From Ignavibacteria bacterium (GTDB lineage: Bacteria > Bacteroidota > Ignavibacteria > Tepidaquicellales > OLB5): 8,841 nt of DNA. Both the position numbers and the translations under genes were made by a program. Shown here piece by piece: positions 1 through 6,481 of the stretch (position 1 is its first letter; each line of letters begins with the position of its first letter). Under the pieces are notes generated by a model. That model was given only the letters and a program-made list of their open reading frames with translations, made no database searches and was not told the origin of the DNA. The DNA lies in the NCBI GenBank assembly GCA_030835005.1, contig JAUQWT010000298.1, positions 1 to 8,841 on the forward strand, in the 5' to 3' direction.

Positions 1-1151
1 ATAAGATTCTGAAGACAGGCGCTCCCGAAAACGAGGCTCCGGTTTACACGCGTGCAGATCTGAAAATTGCAGGACAGGTTCTTGCGGTAATTGTTCCCGT
101 AGAATTTAAATATACCGATCCGGTAAGAGGTGAGGTTCACAGACCATTAGAAATACTGCCTGCAATAACTCTGAATCCCGCAGAAAAGAACATGGTGTTT
201 ACGGGCGACCAAACCCGCGATGTTACGATTCGTATAGTTGCGAACCAGCCCGGTATCCGTGGAATCTTAACTGCAAATGCTACAGACGGCTGGCAAGTAA
301 GGATAAAGGACTCACTCTTTTTCCTCGCGGGTAAAGGTGATGAAATAATAATGCATGCAACCATTAGGTGCTTTGGCCATAAACAAGGCGGCATGCTTAA
401 CTTCCGGGTGCTTATGCAGGGTAAGGAATACTCAAAGAGTATTCGAAGGGTTGAGTATGATCACATCCCGACACAATTTATGTTAAGTGATGCAGAAGTT
501 AAACTTGTAAATATTGACCTGAAAACATCGGAGAAAAATATAGGCTACATCCCGGGAGCGGGTGATGATATTCCGGCAAGTCTGCGGCAAATCGGCTATG
601 AAGTAACTACAATAACAGATGAAATGCTCTCCGGGGGCAGCATAAATAAATTTGACGCAATAGTGTGTGGTGTCAGGGCGTTCAATGTAAATCCAAGACT
701 GCAGATACATTACCAAAAACTAATGGATTACGTTTATAAAGGCGGCAATTTGATTGTTCAATATAATACTCCGTTTAACACTAGCGTTAAGCTTGGACCA
801 TACCCGTTTACCATAACTACAAACCGTGTAACTGATGAAAATGCAGAGGTTCGTCTTATTGATCCAAAAAGTGATGTGTTAAACAATCCGAATAAGATCA
901 CCCCAGCGGATTTTGAGGGATGGATACAGGAGCGCGGCACATATTTTGCTGGTGATGTTGATCCCCGTTACGAAAAAATACTTTCTATGAATGATGCCGG
1001 TGAGGGTCCGCTTGATGGCAGTCTGATAATAGCAAAATACGGTAAGGGTCATTTTGTTTATTCCGGTCTCGCCTTCTTCAGAGAGCTTCCTGCGGGTGTT
1101 GGGGGGGCTTACAGGCTGTTTGTAAATTTGCTCAGCCTTAAGCAGCCGTAA
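1..1151 (+). CDS. PIG-L/LmbE-family deacetylase, C-terminal part (5' end outside window)
   Basis: The reading frame is open from base 3, so this is the last 382 codons of a longer gene. PIG-L/LmbE proteins are metal-dependent de-N-acetylases of sugar or amino-sugar substrates. The catalytic N-terminal domain with its HPDD-type motif would lie to the left and is not visible. The visible part resembles the long C-terminal extension of the large Bacteroidota-type members. It has a YTDPVRGE motif (visible residues 37-44), then a beta-rich NEW3-like segment (about 55-125). After that comes a domain resembling class I glutamine amidotransferase/ThuA folds, with GAGDDIP at about 185, RQIGYEV, FDAIVCGVRAFN and a C-terminal LPAGVGGAYRLF block just before the stop. 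I see no catalytic Cys nucleophile motif, so the GATase-like domain is probably structural or ligand binding. Stop TAA; 76 bp separate it from the next gene. The family call is by remembered motif similarity; the substrate is unknown. Confidence 0.75.
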   Translation, partial: KILKTGAPENEAPVYTRADLKIAGQVLAVIVPVEFKYTDPVRGEVHRPLEILPAITLNPAEKNMVFTGDQTRDVTIRIVANQPGIRGILTANATDGWQVRIKDSLFFLAGKGDEIIMHATIRCFGHKQGGMLNFRVLMQGKEYSKSIRRVEYDHIPTQFMLSDAEVKLVNIDLKTSEKNIGYIPGAGDDIPASLRQIGYEVTTITDEMLSGGSINKFDAIVCGVRAFNVNPRLQIHYQKLMDYVYKGGNLIVQYNTPFNTSVKLGPYPFTITTNRVTDENAEVRLIDPKSDVLNNPNKITPADFEGWIQERGTYFAGDVDPRYEKILSMNDAGEGPLDGSLIIAKYGKGHFVYSGLAFFRELPAGVGGAYRLFVNLLSLKQP

Positions 1152-1215
1152 TTTGATTTCAATTCCAAATGAATATGGCTAAATTGCAGTATGTAATTTT
1201 CCAATTTTCGTTTAC

Positions 1216-1222
1216 GGGGAGG
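1216..1222 (+). promoter_or_regulatory. Ribosome binding site deciding the corA-like start
   Basis: GGGGAGG lies 5 nt before ATG 1228. An in-frame GTG at 1222 overlaps the last base of this motif and could not use it, so ATG 1228 is preferred. This is one of the clearest Shine-Dalgarno sequences in the window. Confidence 0.65.
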
Positions 1223-1227
1223 TGTTT

Positions 1228-2217
1228 ATGCTGCAGAGATTTGATCTTATAAACGGTTTACCAAAAGAAACCGGCAGTAATAAAGCGCCCGTATGGGTTT
1301 ATATAAATCCTGATAGCGAAGAAATGGAATTGATATCCCGTACGCATGATATAGATAAACATACAGTTGAATCCGCGCTTGACCCCGACGAAATTTCTAG
1401 GCTTGAGTTTGAAGAAGAGGGGATATTCATAATCTGGAAACGTCCCAAGAATTACCTGGGCTCGGATAATCTTTTGTTTGGTGTTTCGTCGATCGGGCTT
1501 TTTTTGTTCAAAGATAAGCTTGTCATGGTGCTACCAGAAGATGTAACTCTTTTTGATCAAAAACAGCACGCAGATTCACTTATGGACGTTGTCATAAACT
1601 TCCTTTATAATTCCATTCGTCATTATTTGGATCACATAAAAGCCATGAAGATAATTTCACGGGAGATACAGGTAAAGCTTAATTCCTCTATGGAAAATGA
1701 ATATCTTATACAGATGTTCAACCTCAGCGAAAGCCTTATATATTATATGAATGCCATAAGTTCGAATCTAACCGTACTCATCAAGCTGCGCAATCACTAC
1801 GAAAAATCCGGAACCGAGCCTGGGCGCTCCGAGAAGATGGAAGATATTATCATTGAAAATAACCAGTGCCTTCGGGAGGCGGAAATTTATTCTTCGGTGC
1901 TATCGGGGTTAATGGATGCGCGGGGAAATATCATTAACAACAACATGAATGTTCTTATCAAAAACCTTACGATGATAAATATAATTTTTCTTCCGTTAAA
2001 TCTGCTTGCTGGAATCGGCGGCATGAGCGAATACAGCATGATGACCATGGGCATTGACTGGAAAATTTCATACGGGTTTTTCATACTTGGAATGGCGGTG
2101 CTTGGCGTGGTTACGCTTTGGTTCATAAACAGAATAAATAAAATGAGCCAGGCGCCGAAGCGCATAAAGCAATCGCTTTACAATAGGATTGTGCACTGGA
2201 AGAAGTTTGGCCACTGA
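1228..2217 (+). CDS. CorA-family divalent metal ion transporter (GMS variant)
   Basis: A 329-residue inner-membrane channel of the CorA/MIT family, which moves Mg2+ (or Co2+, Ni2+, Zn2+ in some branches) as a pentamer. The architecture is typical. A soluble alpha/beta N-terminal domain covers about 1-135. A long charged helical stalk covers about 135-250. TM1 (about 248-270) ends in the pore signature, and TM2 is about 280-307 (ISYGFFILGMAVLGVVTLWF). A basic C-terminal tail of some 25 residues follows. The family signature GMN is GMS here (residues 265-267, in GIGGMSEYSMM). The loop after it keeps an acidic residue (E268), which in CorA helps attract cations. GMN is highly conserved and important for Mg2+ transport in classical CorA, so this may be a divergent branch with different ion preference. 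The start is ATG 1228, chosen from its ribosome binding site. It is convergent with rsmG and I see no partner gene. The symbol corA is not assigned because substrate is uncertain. Confidence 0.85.
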   Translation: MLQRFDLINGLPKETGSNKAPVWVYINPDSEEMELISRTHDIDKHTVESALDPDEISRLEFEEEGIFIIWKRPKNYLGSDNLLFGVSSIGLFLFKDKLVMVLPEDVTLFDQKQHADSLMDVVINFLYNSIRHYLDHIKAMKIISREIQVKLNSSMENEYLIQMFNLSESLIYYMNAISSNLTVLIKLRNHYEKSGTEPGRSEKMEDIIIENNQCLREAEIYSSVLSGLMDARGNIINNNMNVLIKNLTMINIIFLPLNLLAGIGGMSEYSMMTMGIDWKISYGFFILGMAVLGVVTLWFINRINKMSQAPKRIKQSLYNRIVHWKKFGH

Positions 2218-2224
2218 AACAATT

Positions 2225-2252
2225 ACATTGATAGAAATACAATGTGTCTTTT
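2225..2252 (+). terminator. Possible terminator between corA-like gene and rsmG
   Basis: ACATTG (2225-2230) pairs with CAATGT (2240-2245). Inside, TA/TA pairs close a GAAA tetraloop with one bulged A. A TCTTTT tract follows at 2247-2252. The hairpin begins 8 nt after the corA-like stop and lies in the 50 bp gap between the two convergent genes. The stem is AT-rich and the U-tract short, so this is a modest candidate. On the minus strand the same hairpin has an even weaker tail. Confidence 0.35.
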
Positions 2253-2267
2253 AGGCCGGAAATCGGT

Positions 2268-2912
2268 TTATTTTTGAACCGGTGGTTTTTTGATTTGCGC
2301 CAGAGGGCGTGAAAATTCAGCGACAACTAATTTTCTATCATCAATTTCTCTTGTAAAGATATTCTTCACATAATGTAGTTTGCGGGTTTTATGTACCTCG
2401 CCTGAGATATCGCCGCCTTTAACGGTTACGAGTTTTCCCCCGTTTTTTAAGAGAGGCTTGCTCCAGTAGCAAAGGTCCTGCAGTACGGCAACGGAGCGCG
2501 AAACGACATAGTCAAAATACTTAAGGTATTTTCCGTTTTCAAACTTGGTTGAGGCAATATCTTCGGCTCTTATACAAATTGCGCGTGCATTTTTGATCTC
2601 CATTCTTTCGATAATATCACTTACGACTTTTATTTTCTTCTGTATTGAATCGATGAGCACAAGTTCAGCTTGCGGTTGGTTGATGGCTATAATTATACCC
2701 GGAAATCCCCCGCCTGTGCCGAGGTCAAGTATCTTAACGCCTGCGGTGAAATCAATTGCCTCAAAGAAAAGCTTGCTGTCTTCGATGAGATCGAATACAT
2801 TGTTTTTCTTTCGGGATACAAGATTGATCTTTGCATTCCATTCCATTAACAGGTCGTTGAATTCCTGTTCTTTAACTATTGTTTGCCAGTTTTGAGTTTG
2901 GTTGGTTGACAT
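2268..2912 (-). CDS. rsmG: 16S rRNA (guanine527-N7)-methyltransferase RsmG
   Basis: RsmG (GidB) transfers a methyl group from S-adenosylmethionine to N7 of G527 in the 530 loop of 16S rRNA. Its loss gives low-level streptomycin resistance in several bacteria. The protein is 214 residues, close to the usual 205-240. The N-terminal helix contains the family block LLMEWNAKINLVSR (21-34). The SAM-binding Rossmann motif is LDLGTGGGFPG (62-72), followed by VLIDSIQKKIKVV (acidic ribose-binding residue at strand 2) and FDYVVSRSVAVLQDL around a conserved Arg. The start is ATG 2912; GAGG lies 9 nt upstream in GAGGATATG. It belongs to the origin-proximal mnmE-mnmG-rsmG set on the same strand, but here it is separated from mnmG by 1.28 kb that holds an oppositely oriented gene. 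It therefore probably has its own promoter. Nothing odd is seen in the catalytic core. Confidence 0.95.
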   Translation of the reverse strand: MSTNQTQNWQTIVKEQEFNDLLMEWNAKINLVSRKKNNVFDLIEDSKLFFEAIDFTAGVKILDLGTGGGFPGIIIAINQPQAELVLIDSIQKKIKVVSDIIERMEIKNARAICIRAEDIASTKFENGKYLKYFDYVVSRSVAVLQDLCYWSKPLLKNGGKLVTVKGGDISGEVHKTRKLHYVKNIFTREIDDRKLVVAEFSRPLAQIKKPPVQK

Positions 2913-3261
2913 GATTCATATCCTCGTCCAAAAATCGTCATTAATATTTTTTAAAACAGTAGAATGATTTATGCCGAATTATTTGACTGGATTCATCTAT
3001 TGCTGCGAATTATTTTAATAAAGATTACCCGAGTTTACTAGGCTGCTGCCTTCCTCCATAACGCACGCAAAAAGCTTGCCGTGCACGCAAACAAATTTTA
3101 TCCGGTATACTCTTTTTGAGGCTGTTGTTTCCAATCAGGAAATTGAGCCGCTTAAAAACCAACCTGTTCAATCGCAGGTAAGTTTGCGATGATTTTGCCT
3201 GCTTTTGTACCGCGGGCTGACAAATCATGCCAAAGAATTATCTTAATTAATGGAGTTTGAA
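2913..3261. other. Intergenic gap, rsmG to DUF6448-type gene
   Basis: This 349 bp gap separates two divergently transcribed genes and must hold both promoters. A TTGACT at 2983-2988 is followed by AATTAT at 3008-3013, but the spacing of 19 is long. A TATACT at 3106-3111 lacks a good -35. The stretch 3030-3230 is richer in GC and contains several short repeats (GCACGCAA appears twice nearby), but I recognise no gene or RNA in it. A 67-codon open frame on the minus strand here has no ribosome binding site and no family resemblance. Confidence 0.6.
3252..3255 (+). promoter_or_regulatory. Ribosome binding site deciding the DUF6448-type start
   Basis: GGAG lies 6 nt before ATG 3262. The in-frame ATG at 3250 overlaps this motif and has none of its own, so ATG 3262 is the better start. 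This choice also places the basic residue of the signal peptide directly after the initiator Met. Confidence 0.55.
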
Positions 3262-3930
3262 ATGAAAAACAATCCCGTTTTTACATTCGTGCTTGCTGTT
3301 GTTTTTGTTATTTCAAGTAGTGTTCTGTATGCGCATTGCGACACAAAGGATGGTCCGGTTGTTGCAGACGCAATAAAAGCGCTTGAGCAGAATAATGTCA
3401 ATTACGTTCTCAAATGGGTTCAGCCTGCTTATGAAAAGGAAATTAGGGACGCTTTTGATTTAGCGAAAAAGGTTCGAGTTCGGGGCCCCGAAGCGCGCGA
3501 ACTTTCGGATAACTATTTTTTTGAAATATTAGTCCGTCTTCACAGAGCTGGAGAAGGGGTACCATATACGGGAGTTAAACCTGTGGGAACGCCTATTGAC
3601 GATAAGATCCTGGCAGCCGATAAATCGATCGAACTTGGGAATCTTTCTCCTCTTGAAAATTTAGTGACCGCAGATCGCCAAGCGGAATTGAAAAAGCGTT
3701 TTGAAAAGGTGATGTTGTTAAAAAAATTCGATTTGAATGATATTGGTGCGGGCAGAGAGTATATTGAAGCATATGTACAGTTTTTTCATTTTGCCGAAGG
3801 AGAAGAAGGGGGTCATAAGAATGAACATACTGAAAATGCAGGACATTCAGGAAGTGTTTCATGGATATTATCCGGTATTTTCTTCATAACAACCATTTTG
3901 TTTGCCTCTTTATACATTAGAAGAAAGTAA
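3262..3930 (+). CDS. DUF6448-type secreted protein with C-terminal membrane anchor
   Basis: A 222-residue protein of a conserved but uncharacterised family. I recognise it as DUF6448-like from the HCDTKDGP opening, the VNYVLKWVQP block, the ARELSDNYFFEILVRLHRAGEG segment and the AGREYIEAYVQFFHFAE block. Residues 1-24 form a signal peptide: MKNN, a hydrophobic core, and a likely cut after LYA. This would leave His25-Cys26 at the mature N-terminus. The globular helical domain covers about 25-182. A His-rich linker (about 183-197, with H at GGH, NEH and AGH) follows. The chain ends in a hydrophobic segment (about 198-218) and a basic RRK tail. A type I membrane protein facing the periplasm is inferred. 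The function is unknown. The conserved His/Cys start and the His-rich linker invite a metal-related hypothesis but prove nothing. It stands alone, head-on to the flanking rsmG and mnmG, with no operon partner. Confidence 0.75.
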   Translation: MKNNPVFTFVLAVVFVISSSVLYAHCDTKDGPVVADAIKALEQNNVNYVLKWVQPAYEKEIRDAFDLAKKVRVRGPEARELSDNYFFEILVRLHRAGEGVPYTGVKPVGTPIDDKILAADKSIELGNLSPLENLVTADRQAELKKRFEKVMLLKKFDLNDIGAGREYIEAYVQFFHFAEGEEGGHKNEHTENAGHSGSVSWILSGIFFITTILFASLYIRRK

Positions 3931-4191
3931 CTTTTGTACAATTGAAAATTGTGCCATAAAGAAGTTTTTTGATACTTTTTTTGTGAAGATCGGTACGCTG
4001 CGCTACCTGCGGGGGTCTTGATTTGGTGAACAATGGGGCATGTTAGTTTGTTCTTCGATGTTCAAAGGCAAATCACACATTACCGTTACTATTCCACAAC
4101 GGGGAATTGCCCAACAAGCGTGATTTTGAGCGACAAATATCCCGCTCTCAATAAAAAGTAACAGAGAAAGACAAAAATCTAATTATCCTAT
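3931..4191. other. Intergenic gap between DUF6448-type gene and mnmG (3' ends)
   Basis: A convergent 261 bp gap. A 6 bp hairpin ACAATT-GAA-AATTGT (3938-3952) follows the DUF6448-type stop, with T-runs at 3965-3970 and 3976-3982. It is a poor rho-independent terminator because 12 nt separate stem and T-run. A second fold lies at 3986-4019: outer AAGA(U)C/G(G)UCUU and inner GGTA-c-GC with loop TGC against GCTACC. A short GAGCG/CGCTC pair (4128-4132 with 4143-4147 region) lies nearer the mnmG stop. No gene is recognised. Confidence 0.45.
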
Positions 4192-6081
4192 TTACCCCTT
4201 TATATATATTGTTAATATCGATATATCTGATGGTGATACTCCCCCGATGCGTGAAGCCTGGCCAATTGAGTGCGGGCGGATCTTTGTCAGCTTTTCGCGG
4301 CCTTCGGTTGAAAGCGATTTTATCTTGGCGTAATCAAAATTATCCGGCAGCTCAATTGATTCGGTCTTTTCAAAACTCTCGGCCTGTTCTGCCTGGCGCT
4401 GGATATAGCCTTCGTAGTGAAGTTCAATTGATATCTGGTTTAATGCTGAAGGGTCGTTCAGAATTTTTTCTATTAATGGATTACCCGAAAAATACTTTAT
4501 CTTTAACAGGTCGCTTAATTCTGTTTCGTTACGTTTGATAATTTGTGAAAGCGAATCAGATTGCCTTACCGGTGTTGAGTTTACCGATTCCAGATAATCG
4601 TTTATATCTGCGGGAGAGACATAATTTGATTTAAAGTACTTAATCCCCTCTTTGATAAGCTCTGCTTTTTCAAGCATCTTTTCGTAAACATCGCGTGGGA
4701 TCAGTCCGAATTTATTGCCGTATTTCATTAGCCTTAAGTCCGCGTTATCCTGCCTTAGTATCAGGCGGTATTCAGCACATGAGGTAAATATGCGGTACGG
4801 TTCATCAATCACCTTGTTGATCAGATCGTCTATCAAAACGCCAATGTATGCTTCACTGCGCTTCAAAATAAACGGTTCTTTTCCTTTTATCTTAAGCGCA
4901 GCATTTATGCCGGCTACCAGACCCTGCGCTGCGGCTTCTTCGTAGCCGGAAGTTCCGTTGATCTGTCCCGCTACGTAGAGTCCCTCAATGAGCTTTGTTT
5001 CAAGTGTAAGCTTGGTTTGATGTGTCGGCAGGAAATCGTATTCCACGGCATACCCGGCGCGGAGCATCTTTGCGTTTTCCAGCCCCGGAATTGTTTTTAA
5101 GGCGCGGTACTGAATATCTTCGGGAAGGCTTGAAGAAAATCCGTTCATGTAAACTATGTTAGATTCAATTCCTTCGGGTTCAAGAAATATCTGGTGGCGC
5201 ACCTTATCGGCAAAGCGGAAAATTTTATCTTCTATGGATGGACAGTAACGCGGACCAGCTCCGGTAATCCTTCCGGTAAACATTGGCGAGTCATCAAATC
5301 CGGTTCGCAGTATGTTGTGAGTTTCTGCGTTAGTATATGTTAAGTAGCATGAAATTTGTTTGAGCTTTGGAAAACTTCCGTTTGAGAAAACAGAAAACGG
5401 TTCGGGGTTGATGTCTCCCGGCTGCTCTGAGCAAACCGAAAAATCAATGGTATCTAATTGCAGTCTGGGAGGAGTGCCTGTTTTTAGTCTTGTTGTTATA
5501 AACCCTTGATTTAACAAATAATTAGAGAGCCCTTTGGCAGATTTCTCGCCAAACCTTCCGCCTTCGGCCTGGCTGTGACCGGTGTGCATAATTGCATTTA
5601 GGAATGTCCCACTTGTTATGATGACTGCTTTGCAGTCGATATTATAACCGAGAGATGTTTTGACTCCTGAGATCTTTCCATTTTCATCGCGGACCAATTC
5701 ATCGACCGTGTCTTGTATCATTGTTATGTTGGGACAGCTTTGGATATATTCTTTCGCAACTTTGGAATATAGATCACGATCATTTTGGCAGCGGGGTGAC
5801 CATATTGCGGGTCCTTTAGACCGATTTAGCAGCTTGAACTGGATTCCCGAATCATCAGCGATCTGGCCCATTACTCCCCCAAGCGCATCGATTTCTTTCA
5901 CAAGATGTCCTTTGGCAGAGCCACCGATTGCTGGATTGCAAGACATTCTGCCAATAGCGTCGAGATCCATTGTAATCATTCCCACAGTACAGCCCATGCG
6001 GGAAGAGGTCCATGCGGCTTCGATTCCGGCATGACCGGCGCCGATGACTATGATATCATAATATTTGTTTTGAGATGACAA
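4192..6081 (-). CDS. mnmG: tRNA uridine-5-carboxymethylaminomethyl(34) synthesis enzyme MnmG (GidA)
   Basis: MnmG is the FAD- and NADH-using partner of MnmE. The complex installs (carboxymethyl)aminomethyl groups on C5 of the wobble uridine in tRNAs that read two-fold degenerate codons. The length is 629 residues, the same as the E. coli protein. The FAD-binding Rossmann motif GAGHAG is at 14-19. CNPAIGG at 48-54 includes the conserved Cys, and GHLVKEIDALGG follows. Also visible are LKTGTPPRL, NGTSGYEEAAAQG near the FAD site, CAEYRLILRQDNADLRL, and the C-terminal helical domain ending RPHSIGQASRIGGVSPSDI, which contacts MnmE and tRNA. The start must be TTG 6081: an in-frame TGA lies 21 nt further upstream and no ATG or GTG falls between. 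No clear ribosome binding site precedes it. It is same-strand with mnmE but 400 bp apart, so an own promoter or a long leader is likely. Confidence 0.96.
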   Translation of the reverse strand: MSSQNKYYDIIVIGAGHAGIEAAWTSSRMGCTVGMITMDLDAIGRMSCNPAIGGSAKGHLVKEIDALGGVMGQIADDSGIQFKLLNRSKGPAIWSPRCQNDRDLYSKVAKEYIQSCPNITMIQDTVDELVRDENGKISGVKTSLGYNIDCKAVIITSGTFLNAIMHTGHSQAEGGRFGEKSAKGLSNYLLNQGFITTRLKTGTPPRLQLDTIDFSVCSEQPGDINPEPFSVFSNGSFPKLKQISCYLTYTNAETHNILRTGFDDSPMFTGRITGAGPRYCPSIEDKIFRFADKVRHQIFLEPEGIESNIVYMNGFSSSLPEDIQYRALKTIPGLENAKMLRAGYAVEYDFLPTHQTKLTLETKLIEGLYVAGQINGTSGYEEAAAQGLVAGINAALKIKGKEPFILKRSEAYIGVLIDDLINKVIDEPYRIFTSCAEYRLILRQDNADLRLMKYGNKFGLIPRDVYEKMLEKAELIKEGIKYFKSNYVSPADINDYLESVNSTPVRQSDSLSQIIKRNETELSDLLKIKYFSGNPLIEKILNDPSALNQISIELHYEGYIQRQAEQAESFEKTESIELPDNFDYAKIKSLSTEGREKLTKIRPHSIGQASRIGGVSPSDISILTIYIKG

Positions 6082-6141
6082 TTTTATTTTAGAAAATTTG
6101 GTTCATATAGCAAAGTCAATTGACGTAGTGACAGAAAGCGA

Positions 6142-6196
6142 CCACCCCGACTCAAGCTTCGCTTGAGCCACCCCTCCTTAAAAAAGGAGGGGAATC
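6142..6196. repeat. Two-hairpin REP-like palindromic element
   Basis: Two direct copies of CCACCCC (6142-6148 and 6168-6174) flank a first hairpin CTCAAGC-TTC-GCTTGAG (6151-6167). A second hairpin CCCCTCCTT-AAAA-AAGGAGGGG (6171-6192) overlaps the second copy, and GAATC closes the element. I recall elements of this layout (CCACCCCG, variable stem, CCACCCCTCC, short loop, GGAGGGG) as dispersed intergenic repeats in many FCB-group and other genomes, but copy number here cannot be tested. Both strands carry an AAGGAGG and a CCTCCTT. Confidence 0.65.
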
Positions 6197-6387
6197 AAAA
6201 TGCGAATAGGAGAACATTAAATCGTGTGTACCTTAGGATTATTTATACTCGTTCAATTGCTCGTTTCGGACGCATTAACAATATAGACCCCCTCGTCCCG
6301 CTTTCGGCTGTCGGCTCCCCTCCACGAGCCTTTAACTCGATGAGTCATAGACCTTAACGGGGAAGACAAAAAGCAACTTCCAGAAAA

Positions 6388-6403
6388 TGTTTCACGGGAA
6401 ACA
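6388..6403. promoter_or_regulatory. parS: parS-like ParB-binding site 1
   Basis: TGTTTCACGGGAAACA differs by one base (position 10, G for T) from the bacterial parS consensus TGTTTCACGTGAAACA. ParB dimers load onto this palindrome and recruit SMC and ParA for origin segregation. It lies in the mnmE-mnmG gap, as expected for an origin-proximal site. Confidence 0.75.
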
Positions 6404-6438
6404 TAAAATTTGAAATTTTAGCCACTTTTGATAAACAA

Positions 6439-6454
6439 TGTTTCATGTGAAACA
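6439..6454. promoter_or_regulatory. parS: parS-like ParB-binding site 2
   Basis: TGTTTCATGTGAAACA differs by one base (position 8, T for C) from the parS consensus. It starts 51 bp from site 1, about five helical turns, so the two would face the same side of the DNA. It begins 28 bp beyond the mnmE stop. Confidence 0.75.
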
Positions 6455-6481
6455 CAAAAAACGCCAATTTTCAAGCTTTTC

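Larger units (their letters stand above)
6082..6481. other. Repeat- and parS-bearing gap between mnmE and mnmG
   Basis: This 400 bp gap is unusually large for two same-strand partners. From right to left on the mnmG sense strand it holds two parS-like palindromes (6439-6454, 6388-6403), a GC-rich unexplained block (about 6286-6330, with CTCGT/ACGAG ends at 6292-6296 and 6324-6328), a neutral AT-rich piece, and a two-hairpin REP-like element (6142-6196) shortly before the mnmG start. A 64-codon open frame on the plus strand runs through the repeat and is not a gene. Confidence 0.7.

Noticed and set aside
2545..2895. 116-codon plus-strand open frame
   Set aside because: It is the antisense shadow of rsmG, whose motifs are unmistakable. 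The same holds for long antisense frames within mnmG and mnmE.
3025..3228. Minus-strand 67-codon open frame between rsmG and the DUF6448-type gene
   Set aside because: No ribosome binding site and a low-complexity basic composition without family motifs. It could be a transposase remnant, but no hallmark is visible.
3986..4019. Compound stem-loop resembling a tRNA fragment or attenuator
   Set aside because: It has no acceptor or anticodon arm and no T-tract directly after the stem. It is probably a degraded repeat or chance structure.
6163..6357. Plus-strand 64-codon open frame in the mnmE-mnmG gap
   Set aside because: It begins inside the hairpin repeat and runs through the unexplained non-coding block; there is no protein-like composition.
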